Shown piece by piece: positions 12,364 to 21,838 of a DNA stretch of 64,000 bases (position 1 is the first letter of the stretch; each line of letters starts with the position of its first letter). The translations under genes and the position numbers were made by a program. Source of the DNA: Patiria pectinifera (lineage: Eukaryota; Echinodermata; Asteroidea; Valvatida; Asterinidae); the NCBI GenBank assembly GCA_029964075.1, contig CM057149.1, positions 6,768,465-6,832,464 on the forward strand. The letters are read 5' to 3'. Below the pieces are notes generated by a model. It was not told the origin of the DNA. It saw only the letters and a program-made list of their open reading frames with translations, and searched no databases.

Positions 12364-12643
12364 TTAAAGGGAAAATACAACATTTGCAAACATCGAAAAA
12401 TGAAACTACCAAGTTGTTACGAAATACCTTACTAGGATGTTGGTAAATGACAGTTTAAAGCATAATATAAAATTAGGGCACCTGGTGTGAAGTCATTTTC
12501 AAGAAATATGGTACTCTTGTATACATTTCCAACGGTGGTCGGCCGACCACCGTTGTAACAATATTTGATCTATTATACTAACCCCCCAAATAGTTCATTT
12601 CTGAAAATTACAGCAAAAGCCAATAATGTACATTCCCTTTAAA
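12364..12643 (-). mobile_element. MITE family B, internally deleted reverse copy
   Basis: This reverse-oriented copy starts TTAAAGGGAAAATACAAC and ends near TGTACATTCCCTTTAAA. The GGTGGTCGGCCGACCACCG palindrome from the element interior is present at about 12532. Compared with 12736-13269, a central segment is missing. It abuts the next element at a shared TTTAAA. Confidence 0.7.
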
Positions 12644-13675
12644 GGGACACTGGGTCCTGGAACAGCCCAATTGGGCTACAAAGGGCGCTTTGAGCGAAAT
12701 GATGTTTACCGGGGAAAAAACATTTAAAATTTGTATTTAAAGGGAATGTACATCATTGGTTTTTGCTGTTATTCTCAGAAATGAACTATTTGAGGGGTTA
12801 CTATGATATATCAAATATTGTTCCACTGATATGTTTGAAGTTTTGTGTTCGAAAATGCTGGATAACCAAGAAAAACACAAATGGTGGAGTAGTCTGGTTC
12901 CCTGACTCCACTAAAGATAAAATGGATCAATTTATAGATGCCGGAAATTTGTAAGGTAAGGGAACCAGTCTAGCTGGCCTGCACCCGTTCATGAACATGT
13001 AACCAATAGCAAACAAAATTTGGACTGAAAAAAAAATGGCGAAGTTAAAACAGTAGTTGAAAAATAGTTAGGTTTTCCAACGGTGGTCGGCCGACCACTG
13101 TTGGAAATTTATACAAAAATACAATTTTCTTGAAAATGACTTCACACCAGGTGCCATAATTTTACAGGATGCTTTAGACTGTCGTTTACCAACATCCTAG
13201 TAAGGTATTTCATAAAAACTTGGTAATTTTATTTTTCGATGTTTGCAAATGTTGTATATTCCCTTTAAATTTTTATACATCCACACAACTACCCTTTAAA
13301 AACTGGGTTTTTTTGGGTGTAATTCCTGTATTGTGCGCGCGAGAACGAATTTCGGGGTACCCGTTTGCGACCCCAAAAAGTTGAGCTGTTTGGATGCTAG
13401 TTGTGATTTCATTTGTAAAGTGTTCGCCTTTTGTGGACGTCGAAGAAAATATATTTTATCACCGCTGTTCCCGAGACACACAGCGTACAAACAGGGAACG
13501 ACAGGAAAAACGTAATAGTGCTCCGTCGTGTCCGATGTAAACAACCGGGTTTTTTTTTCGTCTTTTCTCGGGAACGGTTAGACATTAGGTTGGTTTCCTT
13601 TCAAGCTCATGATTAAAAGTAAACAATCCAAAAACATGACATTTTGGGGGATTTTAGGACCTAGTGCCCCTTTAA
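12639..13675. mobile_element. inverted-repeat element interrupted by a family B MITE
   Basis: The left end is TTTAAAGGGACACTGGGTCC and the right end is GGACCTAGTGCCCCTTTAA, near reverse complements. A full family B element occupies 12736-13269 inside it. This shows successive insertions of elements that all end in TTTAAA-like sequence. Confidence 0.65.
12736..13269 (+). mobile_element. MITE family B, full copy
   Basis: The terminal inverted repeats are TTTAAAGGGAATGTACA and its near complement TTGTATATTCCCTTTAAA. It holds an internal AGTCTGGTTCCCTGAC block and an inverted CCAACGGTGGTCGGCCGACC palindrome. It is about 534 bp with no transposase. Other copies are at 12364-12643, ~22007-22315, ~47205-47590 and 53579-54104. 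The TTAA-containing ends would fit piggyBac-type targeting, but this is not proven. Confidence 0.75.
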
Positions 13676-14645
13676 CATCATTTACCCCCACTTTTTTAAC
13701 CTGTGGCCCCATTTTTTGCGGGCGAAACCCCCACCCCTCATTTTAATGTCATGGCCCGCCCATAAAAGGGTCAGACAAAATAGAATCAAGTGGTTTAAGA
13801 ATTGAGCTCGATGATTTTATTAAACGAAATTGAAATATAGTTTTGGGGAATAACTGGGAAAAAACATATAATAAAACTAAAACATAATTATTAGAATATA
13901 TTATGCAAATGACCTCGTTTTGTAGTATTATTCCGCGAGCGCAGGTAGAACATGGAATAGCACGTCGGTGTCCCACATACCGGCCGAGTGGTATGTGAGA
14001 CACAGATCACAATTAAATTGATTTACAGAATTATAAATAAAGATTGATTTATACACAAAGTCTTTAAAAAGTGGTCAAATCATGATTATTTCGATACGCA
14101 GCCTAGTACCGAATGTGTTAAACATCGGACACTCGTCGTCGTTTCTTTTTCCTTTCCTGATACGGTCCGATTAAAAGGGAAAATGTTAACGAGTACGAAA
14201 TTAATGTCAAAATATTGTTATAAAAATTGGTTTCAATAGAAAAAAACAAGCGTGGCCTATTTTACGTCTGTTGGCAATCGACACCTTTTAATGGTATATT
14301 ACCCAAATAAAAATATCCAATGTCATTATTGATTTGTTTCTAATTGACTGGGTGGGCCGAACGATTGATAAACGCGATTGTGGCATGACGTGTATCGTCA
14401 TCAAAAGAAAATGTGTATTCATTTGAACATTTTCCGCTTGAAAACCATTTTAAATGGTCGATTAGCTGATATCGCGTCTCCAGCAGGTAATTAATGTTAT
14501 CCTTCTGCAAACTAGGGCGTAAATATATTTTTTCAGTGACTACAAATCTCGTCAAATATTAAATGATACGTGTACACACTATCCTCGGGTTAAAATCATA
14601 ATTTTGACATATTGGAAATGTAGAGAAAAAAAAAACATCCCTTAC
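13676..14645. other. non-coding stretch, no gene seen
   Basis: Several short open frames occur. One on the minus strand at 14340-14555 encodes an Asn/Asp/Ser-containing 71-residue stretch with no recognised domain and no clear splice sites. If 14646-14727 is the first HYR-gene exon, this whole interval would be intron. Confidence 0.35.
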
Positions 14646-14727
14646 CTTGGCCGTCTACTACATGGCTGAATAAGGCCAAAAGGGATATGACTGCACACGC
14701 AATGGGCGGTACCGCTCCCATTATCAT
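14646..14727 (-). CDS. candidate first exon: signal peptide, phase 1 donor
   Basis: On the minus strand an ATG (plus-strand CAT at 14725-14727) opens MIMGAVPPIACAVISLLALF, followed by SHVVDGQ. A GTAAGG donor interrupts the next codon after its first base, giving phase 1. The hydrophobic core and small residues before Gln look like a cleavable signal peptide. Its phase matches the phase 1-1 HYR exons downstream on the same strand, so it may be the start of the HYR gene, about 7.2 kb upstream of the first HYR exon. I found no intermediate exon. The link is inference; it could be the first exon of another secreted protein. Confidence 0.5.
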
Positions 14728-15654
14728 GGTTCGGTGACTCTATTTTATTCCGATGCGTTCGTCTGATCTTCTGCTTGCGTGCTGTGAAAAAATGATGGTA
14801 GTTGGCCTAGTTCCTTCATTTATATGGTGGTTTTTGTTTGTTTTCATCGCTTTGCGGCCCTATTTCAGATCCTGAAATCGAAACTAGCCATGCTATTTAC
14901 TTGGAACTTTTCGAGAGCATAACCAATAGACTTAACTTTTGGACGTGTAATGATGAACCAAAGGAAATATGTAGTTTTGTAGGGCTATAGAAACTTAATG
15001 ACGTTTGTAATAGGCTCCAAACGTCCGGGTCATAAATGCCAAGTGCCCATAAATAAAAACGAAGCAGCATCGGTGACATAGTTCTAATTATATTTTCAGT
15101 TCTCGTGCACCCTCGAATATGTGAGTGTACAGCGCATGTGCAGTACATTGTGACGTCAGATTCCAACGGACGAAAATATTATTGGGCTGGGGTAGCATAT
15201 AAAGTGCTAGCCTTATTGACCTGTTACCTTATACCTATTAGAACAGTGAGGGAACTTTATAACCACATAACCACAAAACACCAAATTATTATAAACTCAA
15301 TTATTGGGAGCATAGTAGTTTTTTTGTTTTTTTTTACTGTCTCCTGAACTCGCCCAATTCCCCATTTTTCTGGATGTCCCTAAATGCTTAAACTGTCCAC
15401 TAACAGACCTGCCTTATTTGGCGTACGATTAGTATTACAATAAATTCTTATTCCTCCATGGCTTAACTTATCTTGCATGCCAAAAGGGACGTATCGCACG
15501 GCAACATGTACGTTCATTTACCGTACACCCGAAATGGGAACGAAAAAAAACCCACCAACATTAAACTCAACTTTCACCAAATTGCCCGGTTTAGTTAAAC
15601 AGACTTCAGGCTTGAATACTTTTTTTTAACTCCAAGAATTAATCAACAAATATC
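14728..15654. other. non-coding stretch, no gene seen
   Basis: This would be the upstream region of the candidate signal-peptide exon. No convincing TATA element or further exon was identified. Confidence 0.35.
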
Positions 15655-15891
15655 AACCACCAAGAACCCTCCGCTCTAGTTCCAAAGATCTTCTCACTCC
15701 TTATCCAGTTACCACCAAATCATACGGTCAACGTGCCTTTCAATTCACTGCTCCCAAACTATGGAATGATCTCCCTAACCATATCAAAACCTGTCCCACC
15801 TTGGATCAATTCAAACAACTTGTTAAAACCCACCTGTTCACTCGCACAAGCGCATAGAGACTTAATTGTACTATGCGCTATATAAGAACTG

Positions 15892-15930
<39 letters not shown>

Positions 15931-15932
15931 CT
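15655..15932 (+). mobile_element. 5'-truncated LINE 3' end with (ATT)n tail
   Basis: The plus-strand frame from about 15655 ends in SYGQRAFQFTAPKLWNDLPN followed by a segment rich in Thr, Lys and Leu, FKQLVKTHLFTRTSA, and a stop at 15856-15858. This is the C-terminal signature of CR1/L2-clade non-LTR reverse transcriptases (the AxxLWNxLP and FKxxLKTHLF motifs). A short 3' UTR and an (ATT)n microsatellite at about 15893-15929 follow, typical of that clade. The reverse transcriptase and endonuclease domains are absent: a dead-on-arrival copy. Confidence 0.8.
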
Positions 15933-15983
15933 GTTCATCGAATATGCATACACATATACATTAATAGTGAGAAGGGGGTCAGA

Positions 15984-16077
15984 CAAGTCGACCGTTGAGA
16001 CAACTCGGGACAACTCGACCGTTGAGACAACTCGACCGTTGAGACAACTCGACCGTTGAGACAACTCGACCGCACGT
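15984..16077. repeat. short tandem repeat, 17-bp period
   Basis: About five copies of CCGTTGAGACAACTCGA, the first imperfect. A diverged copy (GGCCGTTGAGACAAGTCG) lies at about 16099. No coding role is evident. Confidence 0.75.
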
Positions 16078-16119
16078 GCGATAAATGGAAAGACAAGTCG
16101 GCCGTTGAGACAAGTCGCC

Positions 16120-18137
16120 TCGCATGTTTTTGGGCTAGTTTTTGGGATAGTATCGGGGATTTTGACAGCGGCCGATCGCCGTTTGAGAGTGATGACACAA
16201 GAGGTTTTTTGGTTGCATATAACAGAGCCGATATAGCGCAGCCAAATCGTCGGACGTTTTTTTAAGAACCGTTGAAAATTCAAAAGATTTCAAAAACTGT
16301 ACTGTAGAATATATAAGTAAAATGAACGGTGAACGGTTTCTTTTCTAAATACATACAGTGGCTTCTTCAAGCATATAAAGATTAGAGGGGTGATACAGTT
16401 GATCAGGTTACAATAGGATACCTTTACCTTTTGATGGGGTTGCGTACACATTCGGCACCCCCTCCCTCCACCAGGTACGGGCTTTGCGTCAAATCGAACT
16501 CCTAAGCGGCACTGAAATCCAAAGTTGAAAACTCACATGTGAAATAGCTTACTGACTAAACGTGAAGACAAATAACCTGCAACATTTCAACCTTTCGAAA
16601 TTTGCACGGATCTTAAAACGCGTGCCCGTTTTCACGCGCTATGAATTATGATATTTTTCCTGGCCGAATTGGTGTGAAATTGGACGGGGAATCTGCTTTT
16701 ATTGTTGAATAATGTCAAAGATATTGGAAACTTATCTACTAGTAGGCCGAACCGTTCAGCTTGCAATCAGTGTTGAAGGTACTGGGTGCAGAACTCGACT
16801 CTTGTCCGTAGGCTCGACTAGTATCCCATCGACAAAGAACTCGAAATCGACCGTAATGACAATAGCCTTTCCTGTTTTCTACCACGTCGCGTGAATGGTA
16901 ACTGTGCAATACGATATTTTGAAAACATAAAAAACTACGTAATTATTAAGAAATACCTTACTTGACTGTAAGTTAATAATAACTTTCTTAATATGAAATC
17001 ATGCTTCACATGCACCTTAAGGTACACCTCAGCGTTAACATCCAGTAGTGGACTTTGCTGAATATGCGTGATTTGCGTGATTTACTCACACTAGGAAGTG
17101 TGAGTTGCACATCGAATTACATAAGATGAAATGTGTGCTATGAAAAACGTATATTGAACGCGCAAGGTCTGTTTAAAGAGGTTATGGAATGCTCGAAGAC
17201 ATTTCCGTCATTTTTCGGGTATATGTAGCCTAGGGTGTGATGAAATAAAAACGACTATTGTGTCTGTCATGAAATGAGTACAAAAGCTACTTTTGAGAGC
17301 TGTTTTTCAGGTCCTGTTTCAACCCGAACGTGCAATTTGTGTAAAAGTCGTCGTTGCGGGCAGCAAACAAAACATAGTAAAAACATAGTTTAGTGTTTGT
17401 TTTCATCCTTCAATCTCCTCTCTCGCTAGGCGAGAATTGAATGCACTGACTATAAACGATCGAGGCGCGAAAATAAATGACAAGCGAATTTGATTTTTAA
17501 ATTCAACGCCAATGTCCACGAGACGAGTTTCCCCAAACTTGGACGAATGAGATTGCTTCATTACACTGCACCAAATGTGAAATTGGTTTAAATTTAAGAT
17601 CTTAATTAACAATGAAAGCCCAACGATGTTCTGAAACGAACCTAGAGTTGCATTTCCGTGCAATTTTCGAGTTGTCTGATTGCTATTTTTCTACCATTAC
17701 ACAAGTTATTCATTTTGAATGAAATGTCGACCGAAAGGTACGGGCTCACATGTTTAGGTATTAATTATTACTGAATAACTTAAAATTGGTTGCCAGACAA
17801 TTATTATACTGTTCTCGCAGGAAGGGCAGGTTCCCGCCCCTGAAATCAGTATCAATAATGTACGGACCGAGAGCCTTCTGGCAAAAAAGATCTGTTTGTG
17901 TCAACAACAACAACAATAACAACAACAATTGAAGGTTGCAGACATCCAAAAGGAAGAAAAGGGGGTGCTGGCTAGAACAAAATATACAAGTTGAATATTT
18001 TTTTTTTACATCAAATTTGTTGAAGAGCACGGAAAACTCGACTATAAAGAAATTTTCACGGACTTTAAATGATAAACTATTTATTAATGTTAAAGTACCC
18101 GGGAAAACCCGTATAATATATATTTTCTTATTCTCAC
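16120..18137. other. non-coding stretch, no gene seen
   Basis: Only short open frames. Minus-strand frames at 17403-17663 and around 17770-17880 lack recognisable domains. A (CAA)n tract lies near 17900-17930. Confidence 0.35.
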
Positions 18138-18240
18138 CTTGTACGCCATTCTTGTCATAAGAGCTGGTGGATTCATATCCCTTCATGGCTCCAGGTGTTT
18201 GGACCGTAAGTCGGCCGCTCCGAACACCGAGAAGTGACAT
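18138..18240 (-). CDS. weak candidate first coding exon, unknown product
   Basis: On the minus strand an ATG at 18238-18240 opens MSLLGVRSGRLTVQTPGAMK, continuing GYESTSSYDKNGVQ to a GTGAGA donor in phase 1. Base composition is more GC-rich than its surroundings. A second frame starting upstream reads MSDNESTSEKCHFSVFGAAD before stopping. No family was recognised and no continuing exon was found, so this may be chance. Confidence 0.2.
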
Positions 18241-18519
18241 TTCTCGGAGGTGGACTCATTATCACTCATAGCAGATGGACTGCTTAGTACCCAATGAAAA
18301 TTTAGTTTGTCTGCTTGCTGTAGAAACCAAATATTTCTGCTTGTGGAAAAATTGTATGTACGTACATGTATACTTATCGAATTCAAAACGACAGCTATTG
18401 CACTTCGGGCACACTCACTATGTTAGACATCCACATGCGTTTTAGGTGGCTGAGACAAACCTTGACGTACCAAAGTCCAGAGGGTTGTGGAAGGGGCGTG
18501 GCTAACCCGCAAACGGCGA

Positions 18520-18775
18520 TACATCAATGGACCGATCCAGTAAGCCCCGCCCACTGCACACGTGGGCAAATGGTGCTCCTCACCAATGCCACGCTGCATT
18601 TTCCTGCCTTGCGCATCATACGCGCGTGCACGCATGTCGGACTCACTGATCTCTATATAAAGACTTTATATAGAGATCAGTGGTGCAGGCACGTCGGACA
18701 TAAATCACGGCTGTGACTGGCCAGTACACCATGGGGCGGTGCTTACTGGATCGGTCCATTGTTCTCGCGAACACT
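18520..18775. repeat. fold-back element with near-perfect central palindrome
   Basis: The centre at 18644-18682 is a perfect palindrome with 19-base arms (CACTGATCTCTATATAAAG) and a one-base spacer at 18663. Outer arms also pair: AATGGACCGATCCAGTAAGC at about 18525 against GCTTACTGGATCGGTCCATT at about 18742. The whole reads as a hairpin-type MITE. Confidence 0.7.
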
Positions 18776-18860
18776 GCGCTCGGAGCAAGATCACACACCA
18801 CCGATCCGTCAGGGTTTTGCACGAACAATACTTACGCGTCAAGAACAGACTAAGCCTCCG

Positions 18861-20023
18861 TAAAATCAAATACCTGTAGGGGGGGGGGGGTATTATCTTT
18901 TCATGAGGGTACTGTTCACAGTCGATCATGCACAATAGCGGACAATTATGATGTTTTTCGGGGGGGCACGCATGGAAAACCCGAAAATGCAATCGTTACT
19001 CCATGGTTACAGCCACTAGTTTAAAAAGGCACTTTTTTGTAAAAGGGCACTTGTTTAAAAAACAAAAAGGGCACCTGTTAAAAAAGGGCACTCTTAAAAA
19101 ATATGGGGGGGGGGGAGTAAACACTCGCGAAAAAAATTCCAGTGGCGACGCCACTGGGACGGGTGAACTGCCTTAGGTATTTACGATTATGATTAAAAGA
19201 TATATAAAAGACAGATAATTAAAGACTAAAGAGAGAGAGAGAGAGAGCAGCTAGTGGTGGGTGCGTACTGCTCAACACCCTGGGGATGAGGTTGACTTTG
19301 TACTGTTTCAGGAATCTGTGGAAGGAAATGGATAGGCAGACCATCGACTTGAAATAGTCGTACATCCTCCTTTGGTTTAATATGGGTTTTTACAAAGGCA
19401 CTTTCACAAAGTGTTAGTCATTTGGATACAATTTCATTAAATTCAGCCAAGGTTTTAAGAATCGTTTTGAACACTCATTTCATTTTCGGTACAAGAGCAT
19501 TTGAATCCGTTTTAGTTCAATCAATGAAATATTTGTGCAGAACGCTTCGTTTATGTGATCCAATCGGATTCATTCATACATTTGTTTGTAGCATTTAGGG
19601 ACCCAAATTCAAACATTTGCTATTCCCAATTTTGTTTTTTTAGGGGTGGGGGATATAAATGTGTAGAAAACCATTTCACTGAAGCAGATTATTTCCACAG
19701 TTGCAATCTAGTATTTATTAGATTGGTTTCATGATTAAACAAGATTTTTTACGCTACTTATTTTGGAAACCAAAAAAAAAAAATATGTTATTTAAATAAC
19801 TGTTGGAGACAGCTAGGAAAATTACTGAAAAAAAATTAGGAAATTAAGTTTTGTAATTTATTTGAATTTGGAAACATTCTTAAGAGAATGTCCGATAAAA
19901 TATCCAACTATTTTTGGAAAGTGATTATGCAAATGTCTGTAAAACCAATTTGAAAATGTAAATGTGCCCATCATTAGTTTTGTACTCAACAGGTGAACGA
20001 TTCAATATCTATTTGAAAACATT
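18861..20023. other. non-coding stretch with simple repeats
   Basis: This contains poly-G runs near 18879 and 19106, repeated AAAAGGGCAC motifs at about 19020-19095 and a (GA)n tract near 19230. A motif shared with the element at 9591-10126 lies near 19251-19294. There is no gene. Confidence 0.45.
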
Positions 20024-20268
20024 TGTTTTTCGTTTTGCTGAAAGAACACTGAACTTTTTTGTGATCCGTGGACAGAACCTTAAAACGGCGGTTGTGTTTA
20101 AAACTCCGTAACTTGAAAAGTACATGAGTGATTTGAATGACTCTAGTACATGTACTAAAAGAAAGCTTATGAATTGGGCTTTTATATCCTAGATTTTGAA
20201 AATGCTACATGCAGAACTTCACTCAAACTATGGTCCCGACATTTGGGGACTTTTTTTTTACTCAAACT
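20024..20268 (-). mobile_element. partial copy of the element at 57159-57667
   Basis: The TTTGTGATCCGTGGACAGAA block, the CTCCGTAACTTG block and the terminal TTTTTACTCAAAC all resemble the right half of the TA-flanked fold-back element at 57159-57667. The outer half is missing. Confidence 0.6.
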
Positions 20269-20468
20269 GTTTAATGAAGAAGGTGGTCAGTATGTGAAAA
20301 TGGGAGATTGGGAAACTGGGAATTAAGGTTTTTTTTAGAATATGTGTGCTGGTCTCAGTGGGCCAACCTGTACACTCTTTGTTCCTAACTGACTGAACCT
20401 GACTGACTGTCACTTGTGAGCTGGGAAGTGCTATCATATAGGATAACCCCGTAATACCAATGAATGGG

Positions 20469-20967
20469 TTAAAGCTGTAGTCCATCATTTACTGCCATCC
20501 GAAAAAGTAACTTACTTGGTTGAAAGATAGTAAGTGGACTAAACTCCCTGTGAAATTAATCTTTCTGGCAAGCTATCATTTTGAAGTAATCAACGAAAGA
20601 AGGCCTTTCCAATGGTGCGTCTTAAGACGCACCGTAGGAAAATTTAAATTAGTAGTTTTGTTTTGTTATTCGGCGCAGCGCGCGCAAGCATTGGCATGAC
20701 GCACAGGCGCACGCGGTTGCTATAATTTGTCGGATCAGTGCGCGACATCGCGTATAGCTGCAATTCAAAACAATTCAAAACATGATTCAGTAACTTTTGA
20801 TTTGAAATTGAGATCCTAGAATGCTGTTTTTCTCGGAATATACAGCTGAAGCTGAGCTGAAACTTCATCAGGGTAGTTGTTCAGTATCCTTCATTAGATT
20901 TTGAACACTTTTGTTGCTTCAAACGAACAAAATGCACAAATTACAAGTGATGGACTATATCTTTAAA
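20469..20967 (-). mobile_element. MITE family C, copy 1
   Basis: The ends are inverted repeats around AAAGCTATAGTCCATCATTT, flanked by TTTAAA-like sequence; this copy has AAAGCTGTAG at one end. It is about 500 bp. An internal open frame (begins [17 protein letters not shown]) recurs in all copies, but it is short and has no recognisable transposase motif. Copies 2-4 are at 25239-25759, 47707-48227 and 53064-53584. Confidence 0.8.
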
Positions 20968-21125
20968 TCAGGCGCATTATGTAAACCACATGAAAACACT
21001 TCCAGTGAATAGCCATTCTGAATCAATTGAATAGAATTATGTGCTCTCTGGGACCAGCTTGACTAGACTTGCCTTGTCCTGTTTGAACACACTTTGAGAA
21101 CAGATGTATTTCCCGAAAATGAGGA

Positions 21126-21746
21126 TTAACCCTTTCATTACCACATTGTTTATTGACTTGGCTCTCCCCAGGACCACATTGTTTGCTCAGTCATGCAGAA
21201 ATCACTAGAGCGTGAAAATAAAAATTGACCACAAGTCGAAAACTCACTTTTTTTTCAACCCAGAGTTTCACTGCCAAAGAGTGATTAAAATCATAGGTGT
21301 TGTGTGTAAGGTTTGTTCCTTGAACCTTATTCTTTTGTGTGATGTAAAAAGGAAGTCCATACGTGCAAATATAACAAAGTTATGCCTGTTTGTTCATCTG
21401 GTCCCATTTATCAAACTGCAAGCCATTTCACCGCACGACCAAATGGCACTCCATACCGCAAATTGAGCGTGGATACTTCTGAAGCACTTTTCTCATTTTT
21501 TTTGCAATGGTAACATCATGAATAAACTACACCATTAGAAAGATCCGAAAACACTCTTTCAGTGGTATATAGTTGATGTATGGGCGGCCAAACATATCAA
21601 CATGCCGCCTTTCTGTAAAGTAGTGAATAAATCTGTGTTAAGGGTGTTCTGTGTGTGGTTTCCTGGTCGACTTAAGTCGCCCATGGGAATCAGCAGGGGG
21701 GTAGTTCTTGTCGGCAAAAGTCGCCCATGGTAAGGAAAGGGTTTAA
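21126..21746. mobile_element. MITE family D, copy 1
   Basis: The ends are TTAACCCTTTCATTACCA and GGTAAGGAAAGGGTTTAA. It is about 620 bp and lies just 93 bp beyond the GNL3 stop codon, so the GNL3 3' UTR or polyadenylation site may run into it (AATAAA on the minus strand is seen near 21150). The second copy, in opposite orientation, is at 54469-55039. Confidence 0.75.
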
Positions 21747-21838
21747 CAGAGAAATCATTTAAAATCATATGAAATCATCAATGAGTCATTGATTTGTAAA
21801 AATGTGAGGCTGACTGGGCTGAGTAGTCAGCCTGTCAT

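Noticed and set aside
14340..14555. Minus-strand 71-residue open frame as an exon
   Set aside because: No clear acceptor or donor, no recognisable domain; composition like surrounding non-coding DNA.
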